64,000 nt of DNA from Kocuria flava. Lineage in GTDB: Bacteria > Actinomycetota > Actinomycetes > Actinomycetales > Micrococcaceae. Shown here in pieces: positions 8,027-15,393 of the stretch. The position numbers and the translations under genes are program-made. The first letter of the stretch is position 1, and each line of letters begins with the position of its first letter. The stretch is taken from assembly GCF_001482365.1 (NCBI RefSeq), contig NZ_CP013254.1, forward strand, positions 62,001-126,000, in the 5' to 3' direction. The notes beneath the pieces were generated by a model, which searched no databases, was not told the DNA's origin, and worked only from the letters and a program-made list of their open reading frames with translations.

Positions 8027-9190
8027 TCAGCGGCACCCGGCCGTGAACACGGTTCCCTCGCCGCTCAGCTCCACGGGCGTGGGCCCGCCCGTGTGCAGCA
8101 GGGACTGTCCGCCGCCCAGGGGCCACTGCCGCCCGCCGGCGCGCAGCTCGGCCGTGCCGGCGGCGGTCAGCACCACGGCGGTGCCGCGCAGCTGCGCGCG
8201 GGCGGGGCGGCCGGGGACCAGCTCGTGGGCGGTGAGCTCGAGCCGGTCGTCCCACAGCGGGTAGTGCCGGGCGCCGTCGGGCCCCGTGGGCGGGTCCACG
8301 ACCTCGGGGGCCGCCTGCTCGGGGGCCAGCACGGCCAGCAGCTCGGCGACGTCGACGTGCTTGCCGGTCAGCCCCGCGCGCAGCACGTTGTCCGAGGAGG
8401 CCATGACTTCCACGGCGGTCCCGGAGAGGTAGGCGTGCAGCTGCCCGGCCGGGGTGTGCAGGGACTGCCCCGGTTCCAGCACCACGTGGTGCATGCACAC
8501 GGCCACGAGCAGCCCGCGGTCGCCCGGGTGGCGGTCGTGGACGTGGCGGACCAGCCGGGCGACCGGGTCCTGCGGGTCCGCGGCGCGGGCCGCGGCGAGG
8601 GTCGCCGCGACGGCGGTGCGGGCGGCGTCGTCGTCCATGCCGAGGACGGCCGGCAGCAGGGGCCGGTCCGCGTCGAGCAGCCGGCACAGCCAGTCCAGGT
8701 CCAGGCGTCGGGCCGTGGCGCGCAGCCGGTCCGCGGGCTGCAGGCCCGTGAGCACCTCGGTGCGGGAGACCGCGACGACGGTCTCGGGCTTGGCGGAGCG
8801 GTCCGTGTAGTTGCGCTCGGGCGCCTCGAGGGGGATCCCGGCGCGCTCCTCGCGCTCGAAGCCGGCCCGGGCCTGCTCGGGGGTCGGGTGGACCTGCAGG
8901 GACAGCGGGGCGTCGATCGCCAGGATCTTCAGCAGGAACGGCAGCCGGTCCCCCGCCCCCTCCGGCAGGAAGCGCCCGGGGTCCGCCCCGACCAGGGCGT
9001 CCAGCGGCTCCTCCCGCCCGTCGACGAGCACCGCGGAGGGTGCCGCGGGGTGGGCCCCGACCCACAGCTCGGCCTCCGGCTCGGGGCTCGGGACGGGCCC
9101 GCCGCGCAGCCGCGCCAGGATCTCGCGGGAGCCCCACGCGTAGTGCTGGACCGGATTGCGCATGCCGAAGATCTCACCCATGCCGCTCAT
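8027..9190 (-). CDS. manA: Mannose-6-phosphate isomerase, class I
   Basis: A 387-residue type I phosphomannose isomerase that interconverts mannose-6-P and fructose-6-P. The N-terminus has RNPVQHYAWGS. The zinc site is built from QVHP (Gln/His), a Glu in the following block, and the later His of SLHTPAGQLHAYLSG; the VEVMASSDNVLRAGLTGK block is also present. Cytoplasmic and Zn-dependent. It is divergent from manB with only 54 bases between starts, so GDP-mannose precursor supply is encoded head to head. The start could also be the ATG at 9181. Confidence 0.93.
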   Translation of the reverse strand: MSGMGEIFGMRNPVQHYAWGSREILARLRGGPVPSPEPEAELWVGAHPAAPSAVLVDGREEPLDALVGADPGRFLPEGAGDRLPFLLKILAIDAPLSLQVHPTPEQARAGFEREERAGIPLEAPERNYTDRSAKPETVVAVSRTEVLTGLQPADRLRATARRLDLDWLCRLLDADRPLLPAVLGMDDDAARTAVAATLAAARAADPQDPVARLVRHVHDRHPGDRGLLVAVCMHHVVLEPGQSLHTPAGQLHAYLSGTAVEVMASSDNVLRAGLTGKHVDVAELLAVLAPEQAAPEVVDPPTGPDGARHYPLWDDRLELTAHELVPGRPARAQLRGTAVVLTAAGTAELRAGGRQWPLGGGQSLLHTGGPTPVELSGEGTVFTAGCR

Positions 9191-9244
9191 CCAACCACAG
9201 GGATCCGCGTGCCCCGGGGAGCCCGTGGCATAGGATCACCCCTT

Positions 9245-10645
9245 GTGACTATCGATCTCTCAGCTTCGTTCAAGGCCTACGACGTCCGCGGCATCGTGGG
9301 CGAGTCCATCACCGAGGACACCGTGCGCGCCACCGGCGCCGCGTTCGTGGACGTCCTGGACCTGGCCGGTCGCACCGTGCTGGTCGGCGGGGACATGCGC
9401 CCCTCCTCCCCCGCGTTCGTGGACGCCTTCGCGGAGGGCGCGACCCGCCGCGGGGCCGACGTCGTGAAGATCGGGCTGATCTCCACCGACGAGCTCTACT
9501 TCGCCTGCGGCACCCTCGACGCGGCCGGGGTGACCTTCACCGCGAGCCACAACCCGGCCCAGTACAACGGGATGAAGATGTCCCAGGCCGGGGCCGTGCC
9601 GGTCTCCTCGGAGACCGGGCTCTACGAGATCCGCGACCTCGCCCAGCGCTACCTCGACGACGGCGCCGTCCCGGCCGCCGCCGCTGCCGGCACGGTGAGC
9701 GAGCGCGACGTGCTGGCCGACTACGCCGCCTACCTGCGCGGGCTCGTGGACCTCTCCGGGACCCGGCCGATGAAGGTCGTGGTCGACGCCGGCAACGGCA
9801 TGGCCGGGCTGACCACCCCCGCGGTGCTCGGCGGGGCCGTGCTGGAGCCGCTGCCCCTGGAGATCGTGCCCCTGTACTTCGAGCTCGACGGCACCTTCCC
9901 GAACCACCCGGCGAACCCGCTCGAGCCGGAGAACCTGCGCGACCTGCAGGCGGCGGTGCGCGAGCACGGCGCCGACCTCGGGATCGCCTTCGACGGCGAC
10001 GCCGACCGCTGCTTCGTAGTCGACGAGCAGGGCGGGACGGTCTCCCCCTCGGCCGTCACGGCGCTCGTGGCCGAGCGCGAGATCGACCGGGCCCGGGCCG
10101 AGGGCGTCGAGTCCCCGGTGATCATCCACAACCTCATCACCTCCCGGGCCGTCCCGGAGCTGGTCACGGCCCGCGGCGGCCGGCCGGTGCGCACCCGGGT
10201 GGGGCACTCCTTCATCAAGGCGGTGATGGCCGAGGAGGGGGCCGTGTTCGGCGGGGAGCACTCCGCGCACTACTACTTCAAGGACTTCTTCAACGCGGAC
10301 ACCGGCATGCTCGCGGCGATGCACCTGCTGGCCGCCCTGGGCGAGCAGGACCGCCCGCTGAGCGAGCTGATGCACCAGTACGACCCCTACGCCGCCTCGG
10401 GCGAGATCAACTCCGAGGTCGCGGACAAGGACGCCGCCGTGCGCCGGGTCGCCGAGGCCTTCGCGGACCCCGGGGTCGCGGTCGAGGACCTGGACGGGAC
10501 CACGTTCACCAGCGCCGGGGAGGGCTGGTGGTTCAACCTGCGCCCGTCCAACACCGAGCCGTTCCTGCGCCTGAACGTCGAGGCCGAGGACGCCGCGACC
10601 ATGGAGCGGGTGCGCGACCGGGTGCTGGGGATCGTGCGCGCCTGA
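9245..10645 (+). CDS. manB: Phosphomannomutase / phosphoglucomutase
   Basis: A 466-residue alpha-D-phosphohexomutase. The catalytic phosphoserine loop TASHNPAQYNGMK is near residue 100. The Mg-binding DGDADRCF is near 250. The sugar-specificity loop GEHSAHYYF is near 335, and the phosphate-binding RPSNTEPFLRLN lies near the C-terminus. It converts mannose-6-P to mannose-1-P (and probably glucose-6-P to glucose-1-P). The start is the GTG at 9245, preceded by aggat. Divergent partner of manA. Confidence 0.93.
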   Translation: MTIDLSASFKAYDVRGIVGESITEDTVRATGAAFVDVLDLAGRTVLVGGDMRPSSPAFVDAFAEGATRRGADVVKIGLISTDELYFACGTLDAAGVTFTASHNPAQYNGMKMSQAGAVPVSSETGLYEIRDLAQRYLDDGAVPAAAAAGTVSERDVLADYAAYLRGLVDLSGTRPMKVVVDAGNGMAGLTTPAVLGGAVLEPLPLEIVPLYFELDGTFPNHPANPLEPENLRDLQAAVREHGADLGIAFDGDADRCFVVDEQGGTVSPSAVTALVAEREIDRARAEGVESPVIIHNLITSRAVPELVTARGGRPVRTRVGHSFIKAVMAEEGAVFGGEHSAHYYFKDFFNADTGMLAAMHLLAALGEQDRPLSELMHQYDPYAASGEINSEVADKDAAVRRVAEAFADPGVAVEDLDGTTFTSAGEGWWFNLRPSNTEPFLRLNVEAEDAATMERVRDRVLGIVRA

Positions 10646-10657
10646 GCGCCGAGCGCG

Positions 10658-10692
10658 CGGAGCCCCGCCGGACGGTGTCCGGCGGGGCTCCG
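10658..10692. terminator. Terminator between convergent manB and hmp
   Basis: Perfect 16-base GC-rich stem (10658-10673 / 10677-10692) with a 3-base loop. It serves both converging genes. Confidence 0.85.
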
Positions 10693-10719
10693 TGCTGCCG
10701 GGGCTCCCGGCCCCCGGTG

Positions 10720-11907
10720 TCAGGCCGCGACGGCCTCGCGCGCCTCGTCGTGGAGCATCCACTGGTCGGGGCCCAGGATCTCGTAGGCGATGTTGCGGCC
10801 GGGCACGCCCTGGGCGATCGCGGCCGAGCGGGCCGCCCGCATGAAGGGCAGGGGACCGCACAGCACCATCCGGGCGTCGGCGGGGATCGGCACGCCGGTC
10901 AGGTCCATGAACCCGTGGTGGTCGCCCTCACCGGGGGTCTCCATCCAGGTCTCGAGGCGTGCGGCGGGCAGCTCGGCCACGAGCAGCTCGTGCAGCTCCC
11001 GCAGCGGCCAGGTGGCCAGCGAGCGGTCGGCGTGCAGCACCAGGACCTCGCGCCGGGACTCCTCGCGGACGAGCCGGTCCAGGAACGCGAGCATGGGGGT
11101 GACGCCGATGCCGGCGGAGGCCAGCACCAGGGGACCCTCCCCCTCGGGGAGCACGACGTCGCCGTAGGGGTTCGAGACCCGCAGCACGTCGCCCACCTGC
11201 ACGTCGTGGTGCAGCACCGGGGTGACCTCGCCGCGCTCGTCGAGGCGGACGGCGATGCGGCGTGCCCCCTCCGGGCCGGGCACGAGCGTGAACTGCCGCG
11301 GCTGCTCCACGCCGTCGGGCATCCGGACCTGGACGGTCACGTACTGGCCCGCCACCGCGGGGGTCATCGGGGTGTCGTCGGCGGGCTCGAGGGTGATGGC
11401 CGTCGTGGTGGTCCCGGTCCGCTCCTTGGCCGCGACCCGGAACGGGGCGAACACCACGGTGTTCGCCCGGCCCGCGTAGAGGCCCTCCTCGATCTTGATG
11501 AGGGCGTCGGCCATCAGCCAGTACACCTCGTCCCAGGCGGCCGCGACCTCGGGCGTGACGGCGTCGCCGAGGTCCCGGGCGATCGCGCCGAACAGGTGCT
11601 CGTGGACGATCGGGTAGTGCTCGGGCAGCACGCCCAGGGACGCGTGCTTGTGCGCCACGCGGGACAGCAGCTCGTCCGGGTAGCTGTCCGGGTGGGAGAG
11701 CAGCCAGGAGGCGAACATCGCGATCGAGCCGGCGAGGGCCTGCGCCTGCGTCCCGTTCTTCTGGTTGGAGCGGCTGAACATCCCGTCCAGCAGATCGGGG
11801 CGCGCCTCGAACATGGAGCGGTAGAACTCCGGGGTGATGAACGGGATGCGCTCGGCGACGACGCCGATGGTCTGCTCGATGACGGGGCGGGACTTCTCGG
11901 ACAGCAC
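10720..11907 (-). CDS. hmp: Flavohemoprotein / nitric oxide dioxygenase
   Basis: A 395-residue fusion of globin and FNR domains. The globin part (about 1-140) has Tyr near residue 29 (EFYRS) and the proximal His in KHASLGVL (about residue 88). FAD binding follows (PRQFTLVP), then NAD binding (ASAGIGVTPML and the C-terminal MVLCGPLPFM). It oxidises NO to nitrate using O2 and NAD(P)H in the cytoplasm. The GTG at 11907 has a perfect aggagg five bases upstream. An NsrR-like repressor gene lies directly upstream on the same strand, with a dyad operator in between. Confidence 0.95.
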   Translation of the reverse strand: MLSEKSRPVIEQTIGVVAERIPFITPEFYRSMFEARPDLLDGMFSRSNQKNGTQAQALAGSIAMFASWLLSHPDSYPDELLSRVAHKHASLGVLPEHYPIVHEHLFGAIARDLGDAVTPEVAAAWDEVYWLMADALIKIEEGLYAGRANTVVFAPFRVAAKERTGTTTTAITLEPADDTPMTPAVAGQYVTVQVRMPDGVEQPRQFTLVPGPEGARRIAVRLDERGEVTPVLHHDVQVGDVLRVSNPYGDVVLPEGEGPLVLASAGIGVTPMLAFLDRLVREESRREVLVLHADRSLATWPLRELHELLVAELPAARLETWMETPGEGDHHGFMDLTGVPIPADARMVLCGPLPFMRAARSAAIAQGVPGRNIAYEILGPDQWMLHDEAREAVAA

Positions 11908-11947
11908 GGTTGCCTCCTGGGGTGCCGGTGGTGGACACCCCAAAACT

Positions 11948-11962
11948 AGCATCTGAGATGCT
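11948..11962. promoter_or_regulatory. Dyad operator (candidate NsrR site) upstream of hmp
   Basis: Perfect palindrome agcatct-g-agatgct in an AT-rich patch, within the 58 bases between the repressor stop (11966) and the hmp start (11907). The half site agatgc resembles NsrR half sites. On the minus strand a tagttt -10-like hexamer overlaps its edge. Repression relieved by NO is inferred. Confidence 0.65.
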
Positions 11963-11965
11963 TTA

Positions 11966-12448
11966 TTAAGGAATCGGCGCGGCGGCCGTGCTGCCGGGCT
12001 GCTCCGGGGGCCGCAGCCCGATGCTGACGAGCACCGGCCCCGCCTGGCGCCCGCTCACCAGCTCGCGCACGCGGACGTCGTCGAGCTCGCGGAAGAAGGC
12101 CTCGCGGGCATCGGCCAGCACGCGGCGCAGCCGGCAGGACCGGTCCAGGGGGCAGCTGCCGCCGGGGGCCTCGCACTCGACCATCGCGGAGCCGGCCTCG
12201 AGCTCGCGCAGCAGCGCCCCGACGGAGGCGTCCAGACCGGCGGGCGTGATCGACACCCCACCGGCGCGCCCGCGGCTGGAGGCGAGCAGCCCCAGACCGC
12301 TGAGCCGGCCCACGGTCTTGGTCACGTGGTGGTAGGGCGCGCCGACGCCCTCGGCGATGGCGCGCGTGGTGAGCTTCTCGCCCTCGGGGGCCGCGCCGGT
12401 CAGCAGCAGCACCCGCAGGGCGATGTCCGAGAACGCCGTCAGCCGCAC
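11966..12448 (-). CDS. nsrR: Rrf2-family NO-sensing repressor, NsrR-like
   Basis: A 160-residue Rrf2 protein. A winged helix (about 1-70: LTAFSDIALRVLLL, VGAPYHHVTKTVGRL, GRAGGVSITPA) is followed by three Cys at about 92, 99 and 105 (C-x6-C-x5-C). This spacing is very close to the Fe-S ligands of NsrR proteins. With hmp as its neighbour and a dyad operator before hmp, it is most likely the nitric-oxide sensor rather than IscR. GTG start at 12448 with aagggg upstream; an ATG start is absent. Confidence 0.85.
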   Translation of the reverse strand: MRLTAFSDIALRVLLLTGAAPEGEKLTTRAIAEGVGAPYHHVTKTVGRLSGLGLLASSRGRAGGVSITPAGLDASVGALLRELEAGSAMVECEAPGGSCPLDRSCRLRRVLADAREAFFRELDDVRVRELVSGRQAGPVLVSIGLRPPEQPGSTAAAPIP

Positions 12449-12579
12449 GGTGGCACCCCTTCCTCCGGGGGATCGCTCCCCGTCCGCCCGCCCGTCCCGG
12501 GACTCGCGGGCGGACCGCCCATTCTCCCACGCGGACCCCGGGCGGGCGAGCGCCCCCGGGTCCGCGGCGGCCCGGGACG

Positions 12580-12620
12580 CCGCGAGGGGCCCTCCCCGTG
12601 GCGGGAAGGGCCCCTCGCGG
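12580..12620. terminator. Terminator downstream of pckG
   Basis: 14-base perfect arms (12580-12593 / 12607-12620) plus an inner partial stem. It is placed 17 bases after the pckG stop on the minus strand and before the nsrR gene. Confidence 0.8.
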
Positions 12621-12636
12621 ACCGCGGAGCGGGTGC

Positions 12637-14502
12637 TCAGGCCTGGTTCAGGCGCTCCTCGAGCCCGGCGCGCTGCTCGAGCAGGACCTCCGGGACGGCC
12701 CCGAGCCGGCGGAACCACTCGTCGATGCCGGGCAGCTCGGCCCGCCACTCCTCGACGTCGACCTTCAGGGCGGCCTCGAGCTCGGCGTCGGTGATCTCCA
12801 GGCCCGTCAGGTCCAGGTCCTCCTTGCGGGGCAGGACGCCGATCGGGGTCTCCCGGCCGCCGGCCCGGCCCTGCAGGCGCTCGACGATCCACTTCACCAC
12901 GCGGGTGTTCTCGCCGAAGCCCGGCCAGGCGAACCCGCCCTCGGGGGTGCGGCGGAACCAGTTGACGTAGAAGATCTTCGGCATGCTCTCCTCGCCGACC
13001 CGCGCCCCGGTGTCGAGCCAGTGCTCGAGGTAGTCGTTGGCGTTGTAGCCGATGAACGGGAGCATCGCCATGGGGTCGCGGCGGACCACCCCCACGGCGC
13101 CCTTGGCGGCCGCCGTGGTCTCCGAGGAGAGCGTGGCGCCCTGGAAGACGCCGTGCTCCCAGCCGAAGGACTGCGAGACCAGCGGGACGGTGGTCTTGCG
13201 CCGGCCGCCGAAGATGATCGCGGACAGCGGCACGCCGTCGGGGTCGTCGTACTCGGGGGCGAGCGTGTCGACCTGCTTGATGGGCGTGCAGAACCGGGAG
13301 TTGGGGTGCGCAGCCGGGCGCCCGGAGTCGGGGGTCCAGTCGTTGCCCTTCCAGTCGGTCAGGTGCGCCGGGGTCTCCTCGGTCATCCCCTCCCACCACA
13401 CGCCGCCGTCGTCGGTGAGCGCCACGTTGGTGAAGATGGTGTTGCCCTTGGCGATCGCGTGCATCGCGTTGGGGTTGGTCGGCCACCCGGTGCCGGGGGC
13501 GACGCCGAAGAGGCCGGCCTCGGGGTTGACCACCCGCGCCTGGCCGTCCTTGCCGAAGCGGATCCAGGAGATGTCGTCACCGACCATCTCGGCCTTCCAG
13601 CCCTCCAGCGTGGAGTCCAGCATCGCGAAGTTCGTCTTGCCGCACGCGGACGGGAAGGCCGCGGAGATGAAGTGCGTCCCGCCCTGCGGGTCGGTGATCT
13701 TCAGGATGAGCATGTGCTCGGCCAGCCAGCCCTCGTCGTGGGCGATCGCGGAGGCGATGCGCAGGGCGTAGCACTTCTTGCCCAGCAGCGCGTTGCCGCC
13801 GTAGCCGGAGCCGAAGGACCAGATCGCGCGGTCCTCGGGGAACTGCACGATGTACTTGGTGGGGTTGCACGGCCAGGGCACGTCCTCCTGTCCCGGCTCC
13901 AGCGGGGCGCCCAGGGAGTGCAGGCACTCGACGAAGAACGCGTTCTGCGCCGTCATCTTCTCCAGCACGGGCGTGCCGATCGTGGCCATGATCCGCATGG
14001 AGCACACCACGTAGGCGGAGTCGGAGATCTCCACGCCGTAGCTGGGGTGCTCGGCCTCGAGGTGGCCCATGACGAAGGGGATGACGTACATGGTGCGCCC
14101 GCGCATCGAGCCCGCGAACTTCTTGCGCAGGGTCGCCTTCATCACCTCCGGGTCCTCCCAGTTGTTGGTGGGACCCGCGCCCTTCTCGGTCTTGGTGCAG
14201 ATGAAGGTGCGCTCCTCGACGCGGGCGACGTCGTCCGGGTCGGAGAAGGCGGCGAAGGAGTTCGGGAACTTGTCCTCGGCCAGGCGCACGAACGTGCCGG
14301 CCTCCACCAGCTCGCCGGTGAGCCGGTCCCACTCCTCCTCGGAGCCGTCCACCCAGTGGATGCGCTCGGGCTGCGTGAGCTCCGCCATCTCCCGCACCCA
14401 CCCGAGCAGGTGCGCGTGGGTGGTGGGCGGGTTCTCCAGCGCGTCCTTCACAGCCTCGTTCAGCCCGGTGGTCTCCGTCGTTGCAGTGGGGTTGTCAGCC
14501 AT
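12637..14502 (-). CDS. pckG: Phosphoenolpyruvate carboxykinase (GTP)
   Basis: About 621 residues, the usual length of GTP-type PEPCK. The kinase P-loop is seen as FPSACGKTNFAML. The Mn/Mg and substrate region includes DDISWIRFG and NPEAGLFGVAPGT. The family motif FIGYNANDYLEHWL and nucleotide-binding residues near FGENTRVVKWI are also present. It converts oxaloacetate plus GTP to PEP for gluconeogenesis. The ATG at 14502 sits eight bases after gaggag; an ATG at 14508 is too close to that site. Monocistronic with its own terminator. Confidence 0.95.
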   Translation of the reverse strand: MADNPTATTETTGLNEAVKDALENPPTTHAHLLGWVREMAELTQPERIHWVDGSEEEWDRLTGELVEAGTFVRLAEDKFPNSFAAFSDPDDVARVEERTFICTKTEKGAGPTNNWEDPEVMKATLRKKFAGSMRGRTMYVIPFVMGHLEAEHPSYGVEISDSAYVVCSMRIMATIGTPVLEKMTAQNAFFVECLHSLGAPLEPGQEDVPWPCNPTKYIVQFPEDRAIWSFGSGYGGNALLGKKCYALRIASAIAHDEGWLAEHMLILKITDPQGGTHFISAAFPSACGKTNFAMLDSTLEGWKAEMVGDDISWIRFGKDGQARVVNPEAGLFGVAPGTGWPTNPNAMHAIAKGNTIFTNVALTDDGGVWWEGMTEETPAHLTDWKGNDWTPDSGRPAAHPNSRFCTPIKQVDTLAPEYDDPDGVPLSAIIFGGRRKTTVPLVSQSFGWEHGVFQGATLSSETTAAAKGAVGVVRRDPMAMLPFIGYNANDYLEHWLDTGARVGEESMPKIFYVNWFRRTPEGGFAWPGFGENTRVVKWIVERLQGRAGGRETPIGVLPRKEDLDLTGLEITDAELEAALKVDVEEWRAELPGIDEWFRRLGAVPEVLLEQRAGLEERLNQA

Positions 14503-14654
14503 TGACATGTCTCCTCGTTGAGGCCGTCCGCCGACCGCCCGGCCCTCGTCGTGCGCGCTCGCCGTCGAGCGCTCCGGCCCGGGGGGCACCGGGCCCACAG
14601 CGAGCGGCGTGCGTGGAAGCAGGGGCGGCCGGTCTCTACTGTGATGTGCGGCCC

Positions 14655-14660
14655 ATCCTA
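14655..14660 (-). promoter_or_regulatory. Possible -10 of pckG in a 320-base gap
   Basis: The gap 14503-14822 between pckG and the tRNA-Arg promoter holds no convincing gene. On the minus strand a TAGGAT hexamer fits an actinobacterial -10, about 150 bases upstream of pckG, but no good -35 is seen. Confidence 0.35.
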
Positions 14661-14822
14661 GCCCCCAGGGCCCGCGCCGGGGCGCAGGGTTACGCCCCGC
14701 GGGCCGAGCCCTCGCGGACCCAGGGCCCGCGGGCGTCCCGGCGAGGGCCCGGCCCGGGCGCACCCTCGCTCCTGCCGTGCCGGCCGCGCGCTCCTCCGGC
14801 CGCCCGCACCCCTCGGCCCGTT

Positions 14823-14850
14823 TTGCAGAACCGCAGGCCGCATGTAAGGT
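14823..14850 (+). promoter_or_regulatory. Promoter of tRNA-Arg
   Basis: TTGCAG (14823-14828), a 16-base spacer, then TAAGGT (14845-14850), about 40 bases before the tRNA. Confidence 0.6.
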
Positions 14851-14891
14851 TGTACCCGGCTCGAGCGGCGGAGACGCCGGGCGGAGCCGAT

Positions 14892-14967
14892 GCGCCTGTA
14901 GCTCAACGGATAGAGCATCTGACTACGGATCAGAAGGTTGGGGGTTCGAATCCCTCCAGGCGCACCA
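14892..14967 (+). tRNA. tRNA-Arg (anticodon ACG)
   Basis: A 76-base cloverleaf including encoded CCA. Acceptor stem GCGCCTG/CAGGCGC, anticodon loop CTACGGA giving ACG, and T loop GGTTCGAATCC. A34 of this tRNA is the expected substrate of TadA, encoded at 26510. Confidence 0.97.
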
Positions 14968-14970
14968 CCC

Positions 14971-15002
14971 GAAGGCCCCGGACCGCACGGTCCGGGGCCT
15001 TC
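14971..15002 (+). terminator. Terminator after tRNA-Arg
   Basis: Perfect 14-base stem (14971-14984 / 14989-15002) with a GCAC loop, directly after the CCA end. Confidence 0.85.
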
Positions 15003-15073
15003 TCGCGTTCCCCGCCGGACGCGGACCGGTGCTTCTCCCGGCGTCACAGCACCCGCGGCACCGGGCGACCCTG

Positions 15074-15103
15074 TTGCACCTGGCGCAACACCTCGGCTAC
15101 GGT
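15074..15103 (+). promoter_or_regulatory. Promoter of the glycine operon
   Basis: TTGCAC (15074-15079), an 18-base spacer, TACGGT (15098-15103). The predicted start, about 15110, lies just before the glycine riboswitch. Confidence 0.6.
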
Positions 15104-15138
15104 GTGGGAACAGTCACACCGACTGCAGTCGACGACGT

Positions 15139-15335
15139 GCGGCGGGAGAGTCCCGCTCAGCAGTTGTGGAGCGGGCGCCGTAGGAGCAATTCCTCCCCGG
15201 GAAACTCTCAGGCCCCCGTACCGCCGCACCGAGGCGCATCTGGAAAGTGGCGCGGAGCTCCTCCGCGCACGCCGAAGGAGCAAGCCCCACCCCCAGTCCG
15301 GGAGGGCGGAAACTCTCAGGCAGAGCAACAGATCG
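15139..15335 (+). ncRNA. Tandem glycine riboswitch
   Basis: Two aptamer halves are recognised. The first spans about 15139-15227 (gcgggagagtcccgc, cgccgtaggagcaa, gggaaactctcaggc). The second spans about 15238-15335 (gcatctggaaagtggcg, cgccgaaggagcaag, cggaaactctcaggcagag). The repeated aaactctcaggc block and gaaggagcaa core are diagnostic of the gcvT/glycine riboswitch. It precedes gcvP by 58 bases and should switch on glycine cleavage when glycine is high. Confidence 0.95.
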
Positions 15336-15393
15336 GGGAGGACCCACGGACCGCGCGGCAGGACCGCGCCGAGCACTGGAGTTCTCCCGAGAC

